The notes: generated by a model from the sequence alone, not told the origin. A stretch of 64,000 bases of DNA from UBA1794 sp031552405 (GCA_031552405.1 JAVBMN010000017.1:1-64000); one strand, 5' to 3'. Counted from the first letter of the stretch, positions 16,992 through 26,045 are shown. Program-made: numbers and translations.

Positions 16992-19010
16992 ATGGGCAAC
17001 GAAAAAGGAAGTATGTTTCAAATAGCACGGAAACGAGCAGAAACGTTTGTAAGGAAGGGGGTATACACCACTTTCCCTAGGGCATTATGTGTTTTCATGT
17101 ATCTGATTATTCAGGTGCTCTCTCTTTCTACGCTCTCTGCACAGGCTCCGGATGACACTAATTCTGTATTAGTAATTACTTCCTTTAACCCGGATACCCA
17201 ACAGATGGGTACTTTCTTGTCGGCCATAGATCAATATAATCAGAGCAAGAAAACCAAAGTAACCATATGGATTGAAACTCTCTTTTGTCGTGAGATATCC
17301 CAATCTACTCTTTGGATGAAAACCTTACGTGACATATTGGACGATTATAAACATAGGCATATTGGTGCAATTGTTCTTGTGGGGCAAGAGGCTTGGAGTT
17401 GTTATCTGCAGCTGGAAGAAAAGCCGGATATTCCTTATTTCGTAGTATATGCCAGTAAGAACGGGCTTCAGATGCCGGAGGATAATACTCTGCAGGCTGA
17501 TTGGACTCCTTCTTCAGTAGATATGGTGGAGTATGCTTTGCGCGAAAGTTCAAAAGGAACGGTAGGTGGTTTTATTAATTCATATAATGTAGATAAAAAT
17601 ATAGAGTTAATAAAAGAACTTTATCCTCAGACAAAACATGTTGCTTTTGTTTCTGATAATACTTATGGAGGTATTTCTCTTCAGGCTTTTGTAAAGCAGG
17701 AGATGAAGAAACATCCTGAAATGGAACTTTCTTTAATCGATCTACGTAAGTTGTCTCAAGATGAAACAGCAGAAGCTGTGAAAAACCTGCCTCAAAATTC
17801 AGTGTTGTTATTAGGCACTTGGCGTATCTCGGCCTCACAACGTTTCTTGTTGCGTAGTTCTTTACGTAAGATTGTGGAGGGACGTCCCAATATACCGGTT
17901 TTTTCTCTGTCGGGAGTCGGAATCGGAGAGATAGCTATTGGGGGATATGTGCCCAACTATGACAATGGAGCCAATATGTTCTTGGATCATTTCTTTGCCT
18001 ATAAGCATGGAAAGCCTTTCTCTTTTGAATATTCTTCGAACACCTATCTCTTTGATAAAGAGAAACTGAAATACTTTGGAATTAGCGATAATAAACTTCC
18101 GGAAAATAGCCTTTTTGTTAAAGAGCTTGAGGTAAAGGTAAAGGATTATGAGCGATATATCGGTATTATATGTATTGTTCTTGCTGTTATCGTATTTTTA
18201 CTTGTGGGATGTATCTATTTATTGCTGAAAGTACGCAAAACGACGGCCGAATTGGTGCTGCGGGAGAAAGACTTGGTCAATGCCAAAGAAATGGCCGAAT
18301 CAGCCAATAAGGCAAAATCTGCATTCCTGGCAAATATGAGTCATGAAATACGTACACCGTTAAATGCCATAGTAGGATACTCTTCTTTGATGGCAGAAGA
18401 TTCATTGGAAGCAGAAGAGCGTGCGGAGTTTATGAAAATTATTTCAAAAAATTCAGATCTTTTATTGCATTTGATAAATGATATTTTGTATATTTCGCGC
18501 TTTGAAACAGGAAGGATTAAGATGAACTGGAGCGAATATGATATCAATGAGATTTGTATTCAGGCTTTTAACACAGCATTTAGTGATAAAAACCCTGATG
18601 TTGAATACGTCTTTACTCCAGAAGAAGATGCATTGATTGTATTGACGGATGAACAAAAACTCTTGCAAGTCCTTATTAATTTAATGTCGAATGCACAGAA
18701 ATTTACTGAGAAAGGGAAAATAGAATTGGCCTATACGGTAGATCGGGATGCAAATCGTATTACATTCTCTGTGAGCGATACAGGTTGTGGAATTCCACAA
18801 GATAAGAAGCAAGATGTATTCAAACGTTTTGAAAAACTGAATGAATTTAAACAGGGTACAGGTCTGGGATTGTCTATCTGCCGGATGAATGTAGAACTGT
18901 TTGATGGTGAAATTTGGGTGGATCCGGATTATAATGAGGGAACACGTTTCTTTTTTACACACACTATTGTAAAGGAAATAGCCCTGAGTGAAGAAGATAT
19001 AGAAGACTAA
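16992..19010 (+). CDS. Membrane sensor histidine kinase with periplasmic binding-protein-like domain
   Basis: The 672-residue protein has an N-terminal membrane anchor or signal (about 31-51, ending LSAQA). A periplasmic segment of about 330 residues follows, resembling ABC-type substrate-binding proteins (SVLVITSFNPDTQQMG, GAIVLVGQEAW, KHVAFVSDNTYGG, IGGYVPNYDNGANMFLDHF). One TM helix (about 391-414) precedes HisKA with the phospho-acceptor His451 (MSHEIRTPLNAIVGYS) and an HATPase domain with N box NAQKFTEKG, SDTGCGIP and GTGLGLSI. It has no receiver, and the nearest receivers are at 22362 and 23544 in the same gene run. It starts 10 bp after the TonB receptor. The ligand is unknown. Confidence 0.85.
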   Translation: MGNEKGSMFQIARKRAETFVRKGVYTTFPRALCVFMYLIIQVLSLSTLSAQAPDDTNSVLVITSFNPDTQQMGTFLSAIDQYNQSKKTKVTIWIETLFCREISQSTLWMKTLRDILDDYKHRHIGAIVLVGQEAWSCYLQLEEKPDIPYFVVYASKNGLQMPEDNTLQADWTPSSVDMVEYALRESSKGTVGGFINSYNVDKNIELIKELYPQTKHVAFVSDNTYGGISLQAFVKQEMKKHPEMELSLIDLRKLSQDETAEAVKNLPQNSVLLLGTWRISASQRFLLRSSLRKIVEGRPNIPVFSLSGVGIGEIAIGGYVPNYDNGANMFLDHFFAYKHGKPFSFEYSSNTYLFDKEKLKYFGISDNKLPENSLFVKELEVKVKDYERYIGIICIVLAVIVFLLVGCIYLLLKVRKTTAELVLREKDLVNAKEMAESANKAKSAFLANMSHEIRTPLNAIVGYSSLMAEDSLEAEERAEFMKIISKNSDLLLHLINDILYISRFETGRIKMNWSEYDINEICIQAFNTAFSDKNPDVEYVFTPEEDALIVLTDEQKLLQVLINLMSNAQKFTEKGKIELAYTVDRDANRITFSVSDTGCGIPQDKKQDVFKRFEKLNEFKQGTGLGLSICRMNVELFDGEIWVDPDYNEGTRFFFTHTIVKEIALSEEDIED

Positions 19011-19021
19011 ATTCAAGAAAT

Positions 19022-20140
19022 ATGAAGATAGCAATAGAAGCGCAACGTATTTTCAGACAGAAGAAACATGGCATGGACATGGTTGTTCTGGAAACAGTTC
19101 GTGAACTACAGAAACTGGACACAAAGAATGAATATTTCATACTGGTAAGTCCCGGTGAAGACCATTGTCTGGAAGAAACTCCTAATTTTCATATTGTTGA
19201 AATCAAGATGCCGAGCTATCCCCTGTGGGAACAGGTAGGGCTTCCCTTGGCCCTGAATAAGATAAAGCCGGATCTGTTGCATTGCACCAGCAATACGGCT
19301 CCTTATTATTGTAATGTACCTCTGGTGTTGACATTGCACGATATCATCTTTTTGGAAAAACGGAACAACAGCAGTAAATCCATGTATCAAAACATGGGAT
19401 GGGTATACAGACGTCTGATAGTGCCTCGTATATTGCCCAAGTGCCGAAAGATTATTACCGTGAGTAAGTTTGAGTGCAATCGCATTCGCGAAAGCCTTCA
19501 TTTGGATGCCAGCAAGATAATGTATATCTATAATGGTTTCAGCAGCCACTTTAAGCCTATAAGTAACCCTGCTGAAACAACCAAACGCTACCTTCAGCCC
19601 GAGCGTTACTTTTTCTTTCTTGGAAATACAGATCCTAAAAAGAATACATCCCGTACGCTGAAGGCCTATGCTGCGTATGCAAAGCAAGTGGAGCAACCCT
19701 ATCCTTTGCTCATTGCCGATCTTGAAGAATCCATAATTAACCAGGTGCTGAAGGATGAGGGCATTGAAGAGATTCGCCCGCTGATCCATGTTTCCGGTTA
19801 TATTCAGAATACGGATTTACCGGCCATCTACAGTGGTGCGCGTGCATTTATATACACATCCTTGAGGGAGAGCTTTGGCATTCCCATCCTTGAAGCCATG
19901 TCGTGCGGTACGCCGTTGCTGACTTCCAACACCTCTTCGATGCCTGAAGTAGCCGGTGAGGGTGCCTTGCTTGTAGATCCGTTCAATGTGGATGAAATGA
20001 CTGCGATGATGCAGCGATTGCATACGGATGATGATTTGTGTGCAGCGCAAAGCGCGTACGGCCTTGAGCGGGTAAAGCATTTCTCCTGGCAGGAAACAGC
20101 TAAACAGGTGTTGAATGTGTATAACTCTTTTGTTAAATAA
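19022..20140 (+). CDS. GT4-family glycosyltransferase
   Basis: This 372-residue cytoplasmic GT-B enzyme has an N-terminal acceptor domain (HCTSNTAPYYCNVPLVLTLHD) and a C-terminal donor domain (FFLGNTDPKKNTSRTLKAYA). It carries the E-x7-E motif ESFGIPILEAMSCGTPLLTSN that retaining GT4 enzymes use to bind the nucleotide sugar. It lies 11 bp after the kinase and 20 bp before a membrane GT2. Its likely role is to add one sugar to a lipid-linked surface glycan; donor and acceptor are not predictable. Confidence 0.85.
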   Translation: MKIAIEAQRIFRQKKHGMDMVVLETVRELQKLDTKNEYFILVSPGEDHCLEETPNFHIVEIKMPSYPLWEQVGLPLALNKIKPDLLHCTSNTAPYYCNVPLVLTLHDIIFLEKRNNSSKSMYQNMGWVYRRLIVPRILPKCRKIITVSKFECNRIRESLHLDASKIMYIYNGFSSHFKPISNPAETTKRYLQPERYFFFLGNTDPKKNTSRTLKAYAAYAKQVEQPYPLLIADLEESIINQVLKDEGIEEIRPLIHVSGYIQNTDLPAIYSGARAFIYTSLRESFGIPILEAMSCGTPLLTSNTSSMPEVAGEGALLVDPFNVDEMTAMMQRLHTDDDLCAAQSAYGLERVKHFSWQETAKQVLNVYNSFVK

Positions 20141-20160
20141 TTAAATCTAGTATTGGGAAT

Positions 20161-21336
20161 ATGTGCGCAATAGAGATCATTTTTTGGATAGCGGCTTTTG
20201 TGGTATTCTATACTTATTTGGGGTATGGGATGGTGCTGGGAGTCTTGGTGGGCTTGAAGGAGAAACTTTTTCCAGATCCAGTTTTAGAACTTCCTGTTGA
20301 TTTGCCTCATGTAACGCTGTTTATAGCGGCTTATAACGAGGAGTTGATCGTGAAGGAGAAGATGGATAACTGTCATGACCTGATTTACCCAAAAGACAAA
20401 CTACACATATTGTGGGTAACGGACGGATCCAATGACCGGACCAATGAGTTACTCAAAGAATACGAAAACGTGGAGATCTGTTTTACGCCAGAGCGTAGAG
20501 GTAAGTCGATGGCGCTGAATCATGGTATGGAATATGTGAAAACTCCTTTTGTGGTATTTACCGATGCCAATGCGATGCTCAATAAAGAAGCTCTGCTTGA
20601 AATGATGCGTCTCTTTACTGATCCCAAGGTGGGTTGTATAGCTGGAGAGAAGCGCGTGATGCAGGATGAGAAACAATCTGCAGGTGCTACAGAGGGCGTT
20701 TATTGGAAGTATGAATCAAAATTAAAGGAGTGGGATTATCGCTTATATTCTGCAGTGGGTGCTGCCGGTGAGCTGTTTGGTCTTCGTACGGAACTGTTTA
20801 CTGAACTTCCGCATGATACTCTGCTGGATGACTTTATACTTTCCCTTCGTATTGCCATGAAGGGCTATCGTGTGGGGTATTCAAAAGATGCGTATGCGTC
20901 TGAAACCGCTTCTGCCAATATGGAAGAGGAAGCAAAACGTAAGGTCCGGATTGCTGCAGGAGGATTACAGTCCATAGCCCGTTTGTGGCCATTGCTCAAC
21001 ATATTCCGTTTTGGGCTATTGAGTTGGCAATATACCTCGCACCGGGTGTTACGATGGACTGTAACTCCGTTTTTACTTTTAATGTTGTTGCCGTTGAACA
21101 TTGCGTTGTTGTGGAGTGAACATATCGTTTTTTATGCAGTGATACTGGTGTTGCAGGTTGTTTTCTATCTGATGGCCTGGGGGGGAGCTGTAATGGCAAA
21201 CCGGAAGCTACGCAGCAAAGTGTTGTTTGTTCCCTATTATTTTATGTTCATGAACCTCAATGTATTTAAAGGGATACGATATCTTTCTAAAAACAAGAAG
21301 AAGGGTGGGGTTTGGGAAAAAGCGAAACGTTCCTGA
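20161..21336 (+). CDS. Membrane-bound GT2-family glycosyltransferase
   Basis: The 391-residue protein has an N-terminal TM helix (about 4-25). Its cytoplasmic GT-A domain shows FIAAYNEELIVKEK, WVTDGSNDRTNELL (nucleotide-binding Asp), FVVFTDANAML (DxA-type metal site) and LLDDFILSLRIAMKGYRVGY (catalytic base region). Three C-terminal TM helices (about 283-355) follow. This is the layout of processive or hyaluronan/cellulose-synthase-like and N-glycosyl GT2 enzymes. No clear QxxRW motif is seen; the equivalent stretch reads GLQSIARLW, so a non-processive enzyme is possible. Confidence 0.83.
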   Translation: MCAIEIIFWIAAFVVFYTYLGYGMVLGVLVGLKEKLFPDPVLELPVDLPHVTLFIAAYNEELIVKEKMDNCHDLIYPKDKLHILWVTDGSNDRTNELLKEYENVEICFTPERRGKSMALNHGMEYVKTPFVVFTDANAMLNKEALLEMMRLFTDPKVGCIAGEKRVMQDEKQSAGATEGVYWKYESKLKEWDYRLYSAVGAAGELFGLRTELFTELPHDTLLDDFILSLRIAMKGYRVGYSKDAYASETASANMEEEAKRKVRIAAGGLQSIARLWPLLNIFRFGLLSWQYTSHRVLRWTVTPFLLLMLLPLNIALLWSEHIVFYAVILVLQVVFYLMAWGGAVMANRKLRSKVLFVPYYFMFMNLNVFKGIRYLSKNKKKGGVWEKAKRS

Positions 21337-21398
21337 CCATTCAGGCAATGTGATTGATTTAGGAATAGAATATACTGATAATAATATATATACAAAAA

Positions 21399-22343
21399 AT
21401 GGCTTCTAAAAGAGTATTAGTAACGGGGGGCGCTGGTTTTGTGGGCTCTAACCTTTGTCGAAAGTTGGTTGAAGATGGTAATGAGGTGGTCTGTATGGAT
21501 AACTTCTACACTGGTTCTAAAGCCAACTTAGGTGAACTGTTGAATCATCCCCGATTTAATTTTGTGGAACACGACATCATGTCACCTTTTTACGAGAAGG
21601 CTGAAGAGATATACAATCTAGCCTGTCCTGCTTCTCCGGTACACTATCAACACGACCCGGTTCGCACAATAAAAACCTCATTCTTGGGATCATTGAACGC
21701 ATTGGGATTAGCAAAAGCAAGTGGTGCGAAAGTGCTGCTAACCTCTACAAGTGAAGTGTATGGAGATCCGGATATTCACCCTCAGCCGGAGAGTTACCGG
21801 GGAAATGTAAATCCTCTTGGTATCCGTGCCTGCTATGATGAAGGAAAACGTTGTGCCGAGACTTTGATGATGGACTATCACAGACAATATGGTGTTAATG
21901 TGAAGATTGTACGTGTATTCAATACGTATGGTCCCAATATGCAACCTAATGATGGGCGTGTCGTATCAAACTTTATCATACAAGCTTTGAAGAATGAGGA
22001 TATTACAATATATGGCGATGGAAGCCAAACACGTAGTTTTCAGTACGTAGACGATTTGGTACGCGGAATGATACAAATGATGGCTAAACCAGCCGATTTT
22101 ACAGGACCTGTAAATATTGGTAATGACCATGAATTTACCGTATTGGAGCTGGCAGAGAGGGTGATACGTCTTACCGGATCAAAATCGAAAATTATATTTC
22201 TTCCCTTGCCTATGGATGATCCTCGTCGCAGAAAACCCGATTTGAGCCTGGCTCGCACAGAGCTTAACTATGCTCCGGAAGTGCAGTTGGAGGAAGGTCT
22301 GGTGAAAACGATAGAGTATTTTCAGAAAATAACTAGAATATAA
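21399..22343 (+). CDS. UDP-glucuronate decarboxylase (UDP-xylose synthase)
   Basis: This 314-residue SDR enzyme has the Rossmann motif GGAGFVGSNL (10-19), the catalytic triad TSTSE (115-119) with Tyr146/Lys150 in ACYDEGK, and the UXS signature NLACPASPVHYQHDPVRT. It should convert UDP-glucuronate to UDP-xylose with bound NAD. The signature separates it from 4-epimerases. Its place among glycosyltransferases suggests that xylose or a derivative enters the glycan made by this locus. No UDP-glucose dehydrogenase lies in the window, so its substrate must come from elsewhere. Confidence 0.9.
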   Translation: MASKRVLVTGGAGFVGSNLCRKLVEDGNEVVCMDNFYTGSKANLGELLNHPRFNFVEHDIMSPFYEKAEEIYNLACPASPVHYQHDPVRTIKTSFLGSLNALGLAKASGAKVLLTSTSEVYGDPDIHPQPESYRGNVNPLGIRACYDEGKRCAETLMMDYHRQYGVNVKIVRVFNTYGPNMQPNDGRVVSNFIIQALKNEDITIYGDGSQTRSFQYVDDLVRGMIQMMAKPADFTGPVNIGNDHEFTVLELAERVIRLTGSKSKIIFLPLPMDDPRRRKPDLSLARTELNYAPEVQLEEGLVKTIEYFQKITRI

Positions 22344-22361
22344 TATATTAAGTTTAATGCT

Positions 22362-23492
22362 ATGGACAATGTGATTGTTCCCTCGGACTATAAGATATTG
22401 GTGGTTGATGATTTGATTACCAATGTACAACTGCTGAAAGTAGTACTTAAGAAACAGGGATTTGAGGTTGTTACTGCCGGAGGAGGGCAGGAAGCGCTTG
22501 AGAAGGTTGAATCGGAACGCCCTGATTTGATCTTACTGGATGTGATGATGCCGGATATTGACGGTTTTGAAGTGTCACGGATATTGAAAAAAGACCCCGT
22601 ACATAAGGATATTCCTATTATCTTTCTTACGGCTCTTTCTACCTCAGAGGATATGTTGCGTGGGTCTGCTGCCGGCGGTAGCGACTATGTGCCGAAACCC
22701 TTTAAGAGAGAGGTGCTGCTGGCACGTATAGACTATCAACTCAGAATGCTCAACGCTACCCGAGCCTTGTTGAGACGCACCAAAGAGCTGAATGACTCCT
22801 TGAAAGAGCGCGACCGTCTGCATGCGGTAATTGCTCACGACCTTCGCTCGCCTATGGGAAGCATTAAGATGATCTTGAATCTTTTACTGACTTCTTTGGA
22901 AAAGACAGTGGTAGGCGAAGATCTCTATGAACTTCTGCTGATGGCCAATCGTACTACAGAGGAAACCTTTGCATTGCTTGAGAACCTGCTGAGTTGGTCG
23001 AAAAATCAGATGGGTAAACTGGAGCTTTTGCTGCGTGATACCGACCTGAATGAGGTGATACAGGATTCTCTGTTGATATTTAACTCCATATCGCAGACGA
23101 AGAACATTCAGATACAATGTGACGAGTTCGCCCAGACAGATGTATATGTGGATATTGATGTGTTTAAAACGATATTCCGTAACCTGCTGAGCAACGCTGT
23201 GAAGTTCAGTCCTGAAGGGTCCAAGATAATTATCAGTGTGGATCGGAAGGATGACATGGCGGTGGTTAATGTGACCGACTTTGGTAAAGGCATTAAGAAG
23301 GATGACCAGAATAAGGTGCTGGATCCGAATAACAACTTTACATCATACGGAACAAAGAATGAAGAAGGTTCCGGACTTGGTTTGGCTTTATGCCGTGATT
23401 TCTCGGAGCGATTGAGCGGCGATCTCTGGTTCGTGTCAGAGGAAGGCAAGGGCTCCACCTTTAGCTTCTCAATTCCTTTGAGCAAGAAATAA
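22362..23492 (+). CDS. Soluble receiver-histidine kinase hybrid
   Basis: The 376-residue cytoplasmic protein has its domains in reversed order. The receiver comes first (about 10-125; acidic pocket VVDD, phospho-Asp60 in LILLDVMMPD, Lys in PKPFKRE). A kinase follows with phospho-acceptor His159 (VIAHDLRSPMGSIK) and an ATPase domain (LLSNAVKFSPEGS, FGKGIKKDD, GSGLGLALCRD). There is no TM segment or signal peptide, so it is likely fed by another kinase, such as the membrane kinase at 16992, and may pass phosphate on to the single receiver at 23544. Confidence 0.87.
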   Translation: MDNVIVPSDYKILVVDDLITNVQLLKVVLKKQGFEVVTAGGGQEALEKVESERPDLILLDVMMPDIDGFEVSRILKKDPVHKDIPIIFLTALSTSEDMLRGSAAGGSDYVPKPFKREVLLARIDYQLRMLNATRALLRRTKELNDSLKERDRLHAVIAHDLRSPMGSIKMILNLLLTSLEKTVVGEDLYELLLMANRTTEETFALLENLLSWSKNQMGKLELLLRDTDLNEVIQDSLLIFNSISQTKNIQIQCDEFAQTDVYVDIDVFKTIFRNLLSNAVKFSPEGSKIIISVDRKDDMAVVNVTDFGKGIKKDDQNKVLDPNNNFTSYGTKNEEGSGLGLALCRDFSERLSGDLWFVSEEGKGSTFSFSIPLSKK

Positions 23493-23543
23493 ACAATTCT
23501 TCCGTTTATGAAAATACTATCCCAATAATACATGTGATTATAT

Positions 23544-23915
23544 ATGAAAAAGAAAATTTTGATTTTGGACGATAAAGAAACAATGGTGAAGGTTATGTCG
23601 CACTATCTTGCTTCTGATTTTGATTGTTTGAGCTTTGATAATCCCGTAAAGGGGTTGGAGTGGCTGCATGAAGGAAACATGCCGGATTTGATTCTGCTGG
23701 ATCTTCGTATGCCCGTGATGCGCGGGGATGAATTTCTGCACATCATGAAGAATGAAGAAGATGAAGCTTTGAAGTCTATTCCTATTATTGTTGTTTCGGC
23801 TGAAGATAACAGCGAGGAACGCATCCGTTTGTTGTCGGAAGGTGCGGAAGATTACATCACCAAGCCTTTTAACCCAATGGAGTTGAAGATTAGAATATCC
23901 AAAGTTTTAAAGTAA
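23544..23915 (+). CDS. Single-domain response regulator
   Basis: This 123-residue CheY-like receiver has the acidic pair LDDKE (9-10), phospho-Asp53 in LILLDLRMP, the switch residue in VVSAED and Lys in TKPFNP. It has no output domain, so it acts by protein contact or as a phosphate shuttle. It starts 51 bp after the receiver-kinase and ends 3 bp before the sugar transferase, a coupling that hints at a role in controlling that enzyme or the glycan pathway. Confidence 0.88.
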   Translation: MKKKILILDDKETMVKVMSHYLASDFDCLSFDNPVKGLEWLHEGNMPDLILLDLRMPVMRGDEFLHIMKNEEDEALKSIPIIVVSAEDNSEERIRLLSEGAEDYITKPFNPMELKIRISKVLK

Positions 23916-23918
23916 TCT

Positions 23919-24683
23919 ATGGTACCAGTTTGGAAACGGACATTTGATATCGTTTTTGTCTCGATAGCCATCCTTATTTTATCTCCATTGTTGATAGTAA
24001 CAGCTTTGGCTATACGCTTGGAGAGTAAGGGGGCGATTATATACAAATCGAAGCGGGTGGGGCAGAACTATTTCATCTTTGACTTTTTGAAGTTCCGTTC
24101 CATGTATACGAACGCTGACAAGCGTTTGCGGGAGTTTAATCACCTGAATCAGTATGCTGATCAGGCAGAAGAAGCCTCTTCCTCTGAGCAAGTATTGGTT
24201 GGTGATGATATGGACTTGGATTTAACCGCTTTGGATGATGACCACCTATTGTTCTCTGACGACGAGGTGGTGCTTGAGGACGATTTCCTCAAGAAGCAGT
24301 CGGTAGAGCAGGAAAACGCCTTTGTGAAAATTGAAAATGATCCGCGCGTTACGAAAGTAGGCCGCATCATTCGAAAATACAGCATTGATGAACTGCCGCA
24401 GCTTTTCAATATCCTGAGGGGAGATATGTCGGTAGTGGGCAACAGACCTCTTCCTCTGTATGAAGCCGAATTGCTTACGAGTGATGACTATATAGAGCGC
24501 TTCTCGGCCCCCGCCGGGCTTACCGGTTTATGGCAGGTAGAGAAGCGGGGAGGCGCTGGAAAGATGTCGCCGGAAGAACGCAAAGCGCTTGATGTTGAAT
24601 ATGCTCATAACTTTTCTTTCTTCTTGGATGTGAAGATTATCTTCCGCACCTTTACGGCTTTCATACAAAAGGAAAACGTATAG
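23919..24683 (+). CDS. Undecaprenyl-phosphate sugar-phosphate transferase with acidic insert
   Basis: The 254-residue protein belongs to the monotopic phosphoglycosyl transferase family. It has an N-terminal re-entrant membrane helix (about 10-32), a basic KSKRVGQ motif, FLKFRSMYTNADKRL, the catalytic-type block DELPQLFNILRGDMSVVGNRP, and APAGLTGLWQV. It should place the first sugar phosphate on undecaprenyl phosphate. Residues of about 82-133 form an insert in which roughly a third of residues are Asp or Glu (GDDMDLDLTALDDDHLLFSD, VVLEDD); close relatives I recall have only about ten residues there. The insert may be a docking or regulatory loop, perhaps for the receiver encoded 3 bp upstream. 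Confidence 0.87.
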   Translation: MVPVWKRTFDIVFVSIAILILSPLLIVTALAIRLESKGAIIYKSKRVGQNYFIFDFLKFRSMYTNADKRLREFNHLNQYADQAEEASSSEQVLVGDDMDLDLTALDDDHLLFSDDEVVLEDDFLKKQSVEQENAFVKIENDPRVTKVGRIIRKYSIDELPQLFNILRGDMSVVGNRPLPLYEAELLTSDDYIERFSAPAGLTGLWQVEKRGGAGKMSPEERKALDVEYAHNFSFFLDVKIIFRTFTAFIQKENV

Positions 24684-24726
24684 AACCGCCTTACAACCAG
24701 TTTGACATTTGGTTGGCGTAAAGCTA

Positions 24727-24770
24727 AAAAACGTAGCGCTGAAGTTGGAAAACTTTAGCGCTACGTTTTT
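24727..24770 (+). terminator. Probable terminator of the glycan operon
   Basis: A perfect 14-bp stem (24727-24740 with 24757-24770) encloses a 16-nt loop. The right arm ends in five T residues, 44 bp after the sugar transferase stop. The stem is built from the first two units of palindrome array B. Confidence 0.6.
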
Positions 24771-24855
24771 GTAATCTCAGGCCTAGAATTCTCAAATCTC
24801 AGGCTTGGCTTTATGCAACTTCAGCGCACCAGTTGTTTAACTCATGGGCACGAGT
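24727..24855. repeat. 22-bp-period palindrome array B (6 units)
   Basis: Six short imperfect palindromes have centres at 24737.5 (AGCGCT), 24759.5 (AGCGCT), 24781.5 (AGGCCT), 24803.5 (AGGCTT), 24825.5 (AGCGCA) and 24847.5 (ACTCATGGGCACGAGT), with every spacing equal to 22 bp. They fill the gap between two convergent genes. Confidence 0.75.
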
Positions 24856-24899
24856 CCTGAAGCTATTGCTTTCGAGGTTTTGGTGTAGTTCTTGCAATC

Positions 24900-25964
24900 T
24901 TATAGAGCGAGTTCCATAAGCACCGGATAGTGATCACTCTCACCGAATTCGCTTTTGAAGTAGCGGGTAGTCTCCAACTCTTTGGAACAGAAGATGTAAT
25001 CAATCCTGAACAATCTTTTTGCATAACGGTAGCTTGCCGCATTTCCGCTTCCGTTGGCTACAAAACCATCTTTCAGATCGCCCAGCATGGTGCGGTAGGT
25101 GTACGAAAAGGGGCCATCGTTGAAGTCGCCGCAAAGCAGTACGGGGTAGGGGCTCTCTTTGACAAGTGCATTGATCTCGTCAGCTTGCTCCCCTCGGATG
25201 CAGAAACCTTCATACATGGCCTGCATTCTTTTTCGGAAGTAGTATTCTTCCCGTTCTATGCTTCTGGTGCTGTTTTTCTTTTCTTTTATTTGCGTTAATT
25301 CTGTGGTTTGCAGGTGGTTGTTGAATAGGCGGTACATCTTGCTGTTGATCTGTATATCGCAATAGATGGCGCAATTCTTGGTGTTCTTAAACTTGACAAA
25401 TGTGGTGTTGGAAAGGGGATGCCTACTGAATATTACCGGCCTGTTGAAATCTTTTTCATTCCCCTGAGGTATAAAACGGTAAGGCCAGTGTTTGAAAGGC
25501 GCCAATAACATGCTGTCATTTATTGTATTGCTTCCGGCAAATTCCTGGAAGCAGAGGATGTCTACTTTTTCCTCTTCCATGAAACGGGCCAGGTCTTTCG
25601 CATCTTCATTGGTGGTAGGATAGTTAAAGGCCGAAACGTTAAAGGAGGCAATTCTGAAATTGCCTTCCGTACTCTCTTTGTTGAAGAAGGACGGTTTAAA
25701 AAGTGCTTTCAATGGCGAATATCCCAAGCCGATAGCGATGAGCGGAACGAGGCACCAGATGCGAAACCGTATCAGCCATAGCAGCATTACTACAAAGTTT
25801 GCAATAATAAGAACGGGGTATCCTAGTCCCAGGAAGGGCATTAGGAAAGAACTTTCCGGCTTGAAATTGGAGGCATAGGATGCGATAATTGTAACAATAA
25901 CAAGGAGGAAAGTAATTACCACCCATACATAATGCATCATTTTCCCAATTGCTCTCTGACCCAT
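24900..25964 (-). CDS. Membrane-anchored endonuclease/exonuclease/phosphatase-family protein
   Basis: The 354-residue protein has three N-terminal hydrophobic helices (about 10-30, 40-65 and 68-85) followed by an EEP catalytic domain. The active-site series is visible: RIASFNVSAFN (Asn), DILCFQEFAG (metal-binding Glu), FNNHLQTT (His), LLCGDFNDGP (Asp and Asn) and GESDHYPVLMEL (Asp/His). Known members cleave nucleic acids, phosphoinositides, sphingomyelin or other phosphodiesters. The membrane anchor suggests a lipid-linked or envelope substrate, but this is not shown. It is convergent with the sugar transferase and divergent from the flippase. Confidence 0.85.
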   Translation of the reverse strand: MGQRAIGKMMHYVWVVITFLLVIVTIIASYASNFKPESSFLMPFLGLGYPVLIIANFVVMLLWLIRFRIWCLVPLIAIGLGYSPLKALFKPSFFNKESTEGNFRIASFNVSAFNYPTTNEDAKDLARFMEEEKVDILCFQEFAGSNTINDSMLLAPFKHWPYRFIPQGNEKDFNRPVIFSRHPLSNTTFVKFKNTKNCAIYCDIQINSKMYRLFNNHLQTTELTQIKEKKNSTRSIEREEYYFRKRMQAMYEGFCIRGEQADEINALVKESPYPVLLCGDFNDGPFSYTYRTMLGDLKDGFVANGSGNAASYRYAKRLFRIDYIFCSKELETTRYFKSEFGESDHYPVLMELAL

Positions 25965-26001
25965 ATTTAGCTGTTTTTTAGAGATTGTACCTTTTGGAGC
26001 G

Positions 26002-26009
26002 CAAAAATA
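26002..26009 (-). promoter_or_regulatory. -7 box for the EEP-family gene
   Basis: On the minus strand the sequence reads TATTTTTG, about 38 bp before the start codon. Confidence 0.45.
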
Positions 26010-26045
26010 CTAATTTTTATTCGTCGCAATTCTGATTCTTTTCTC

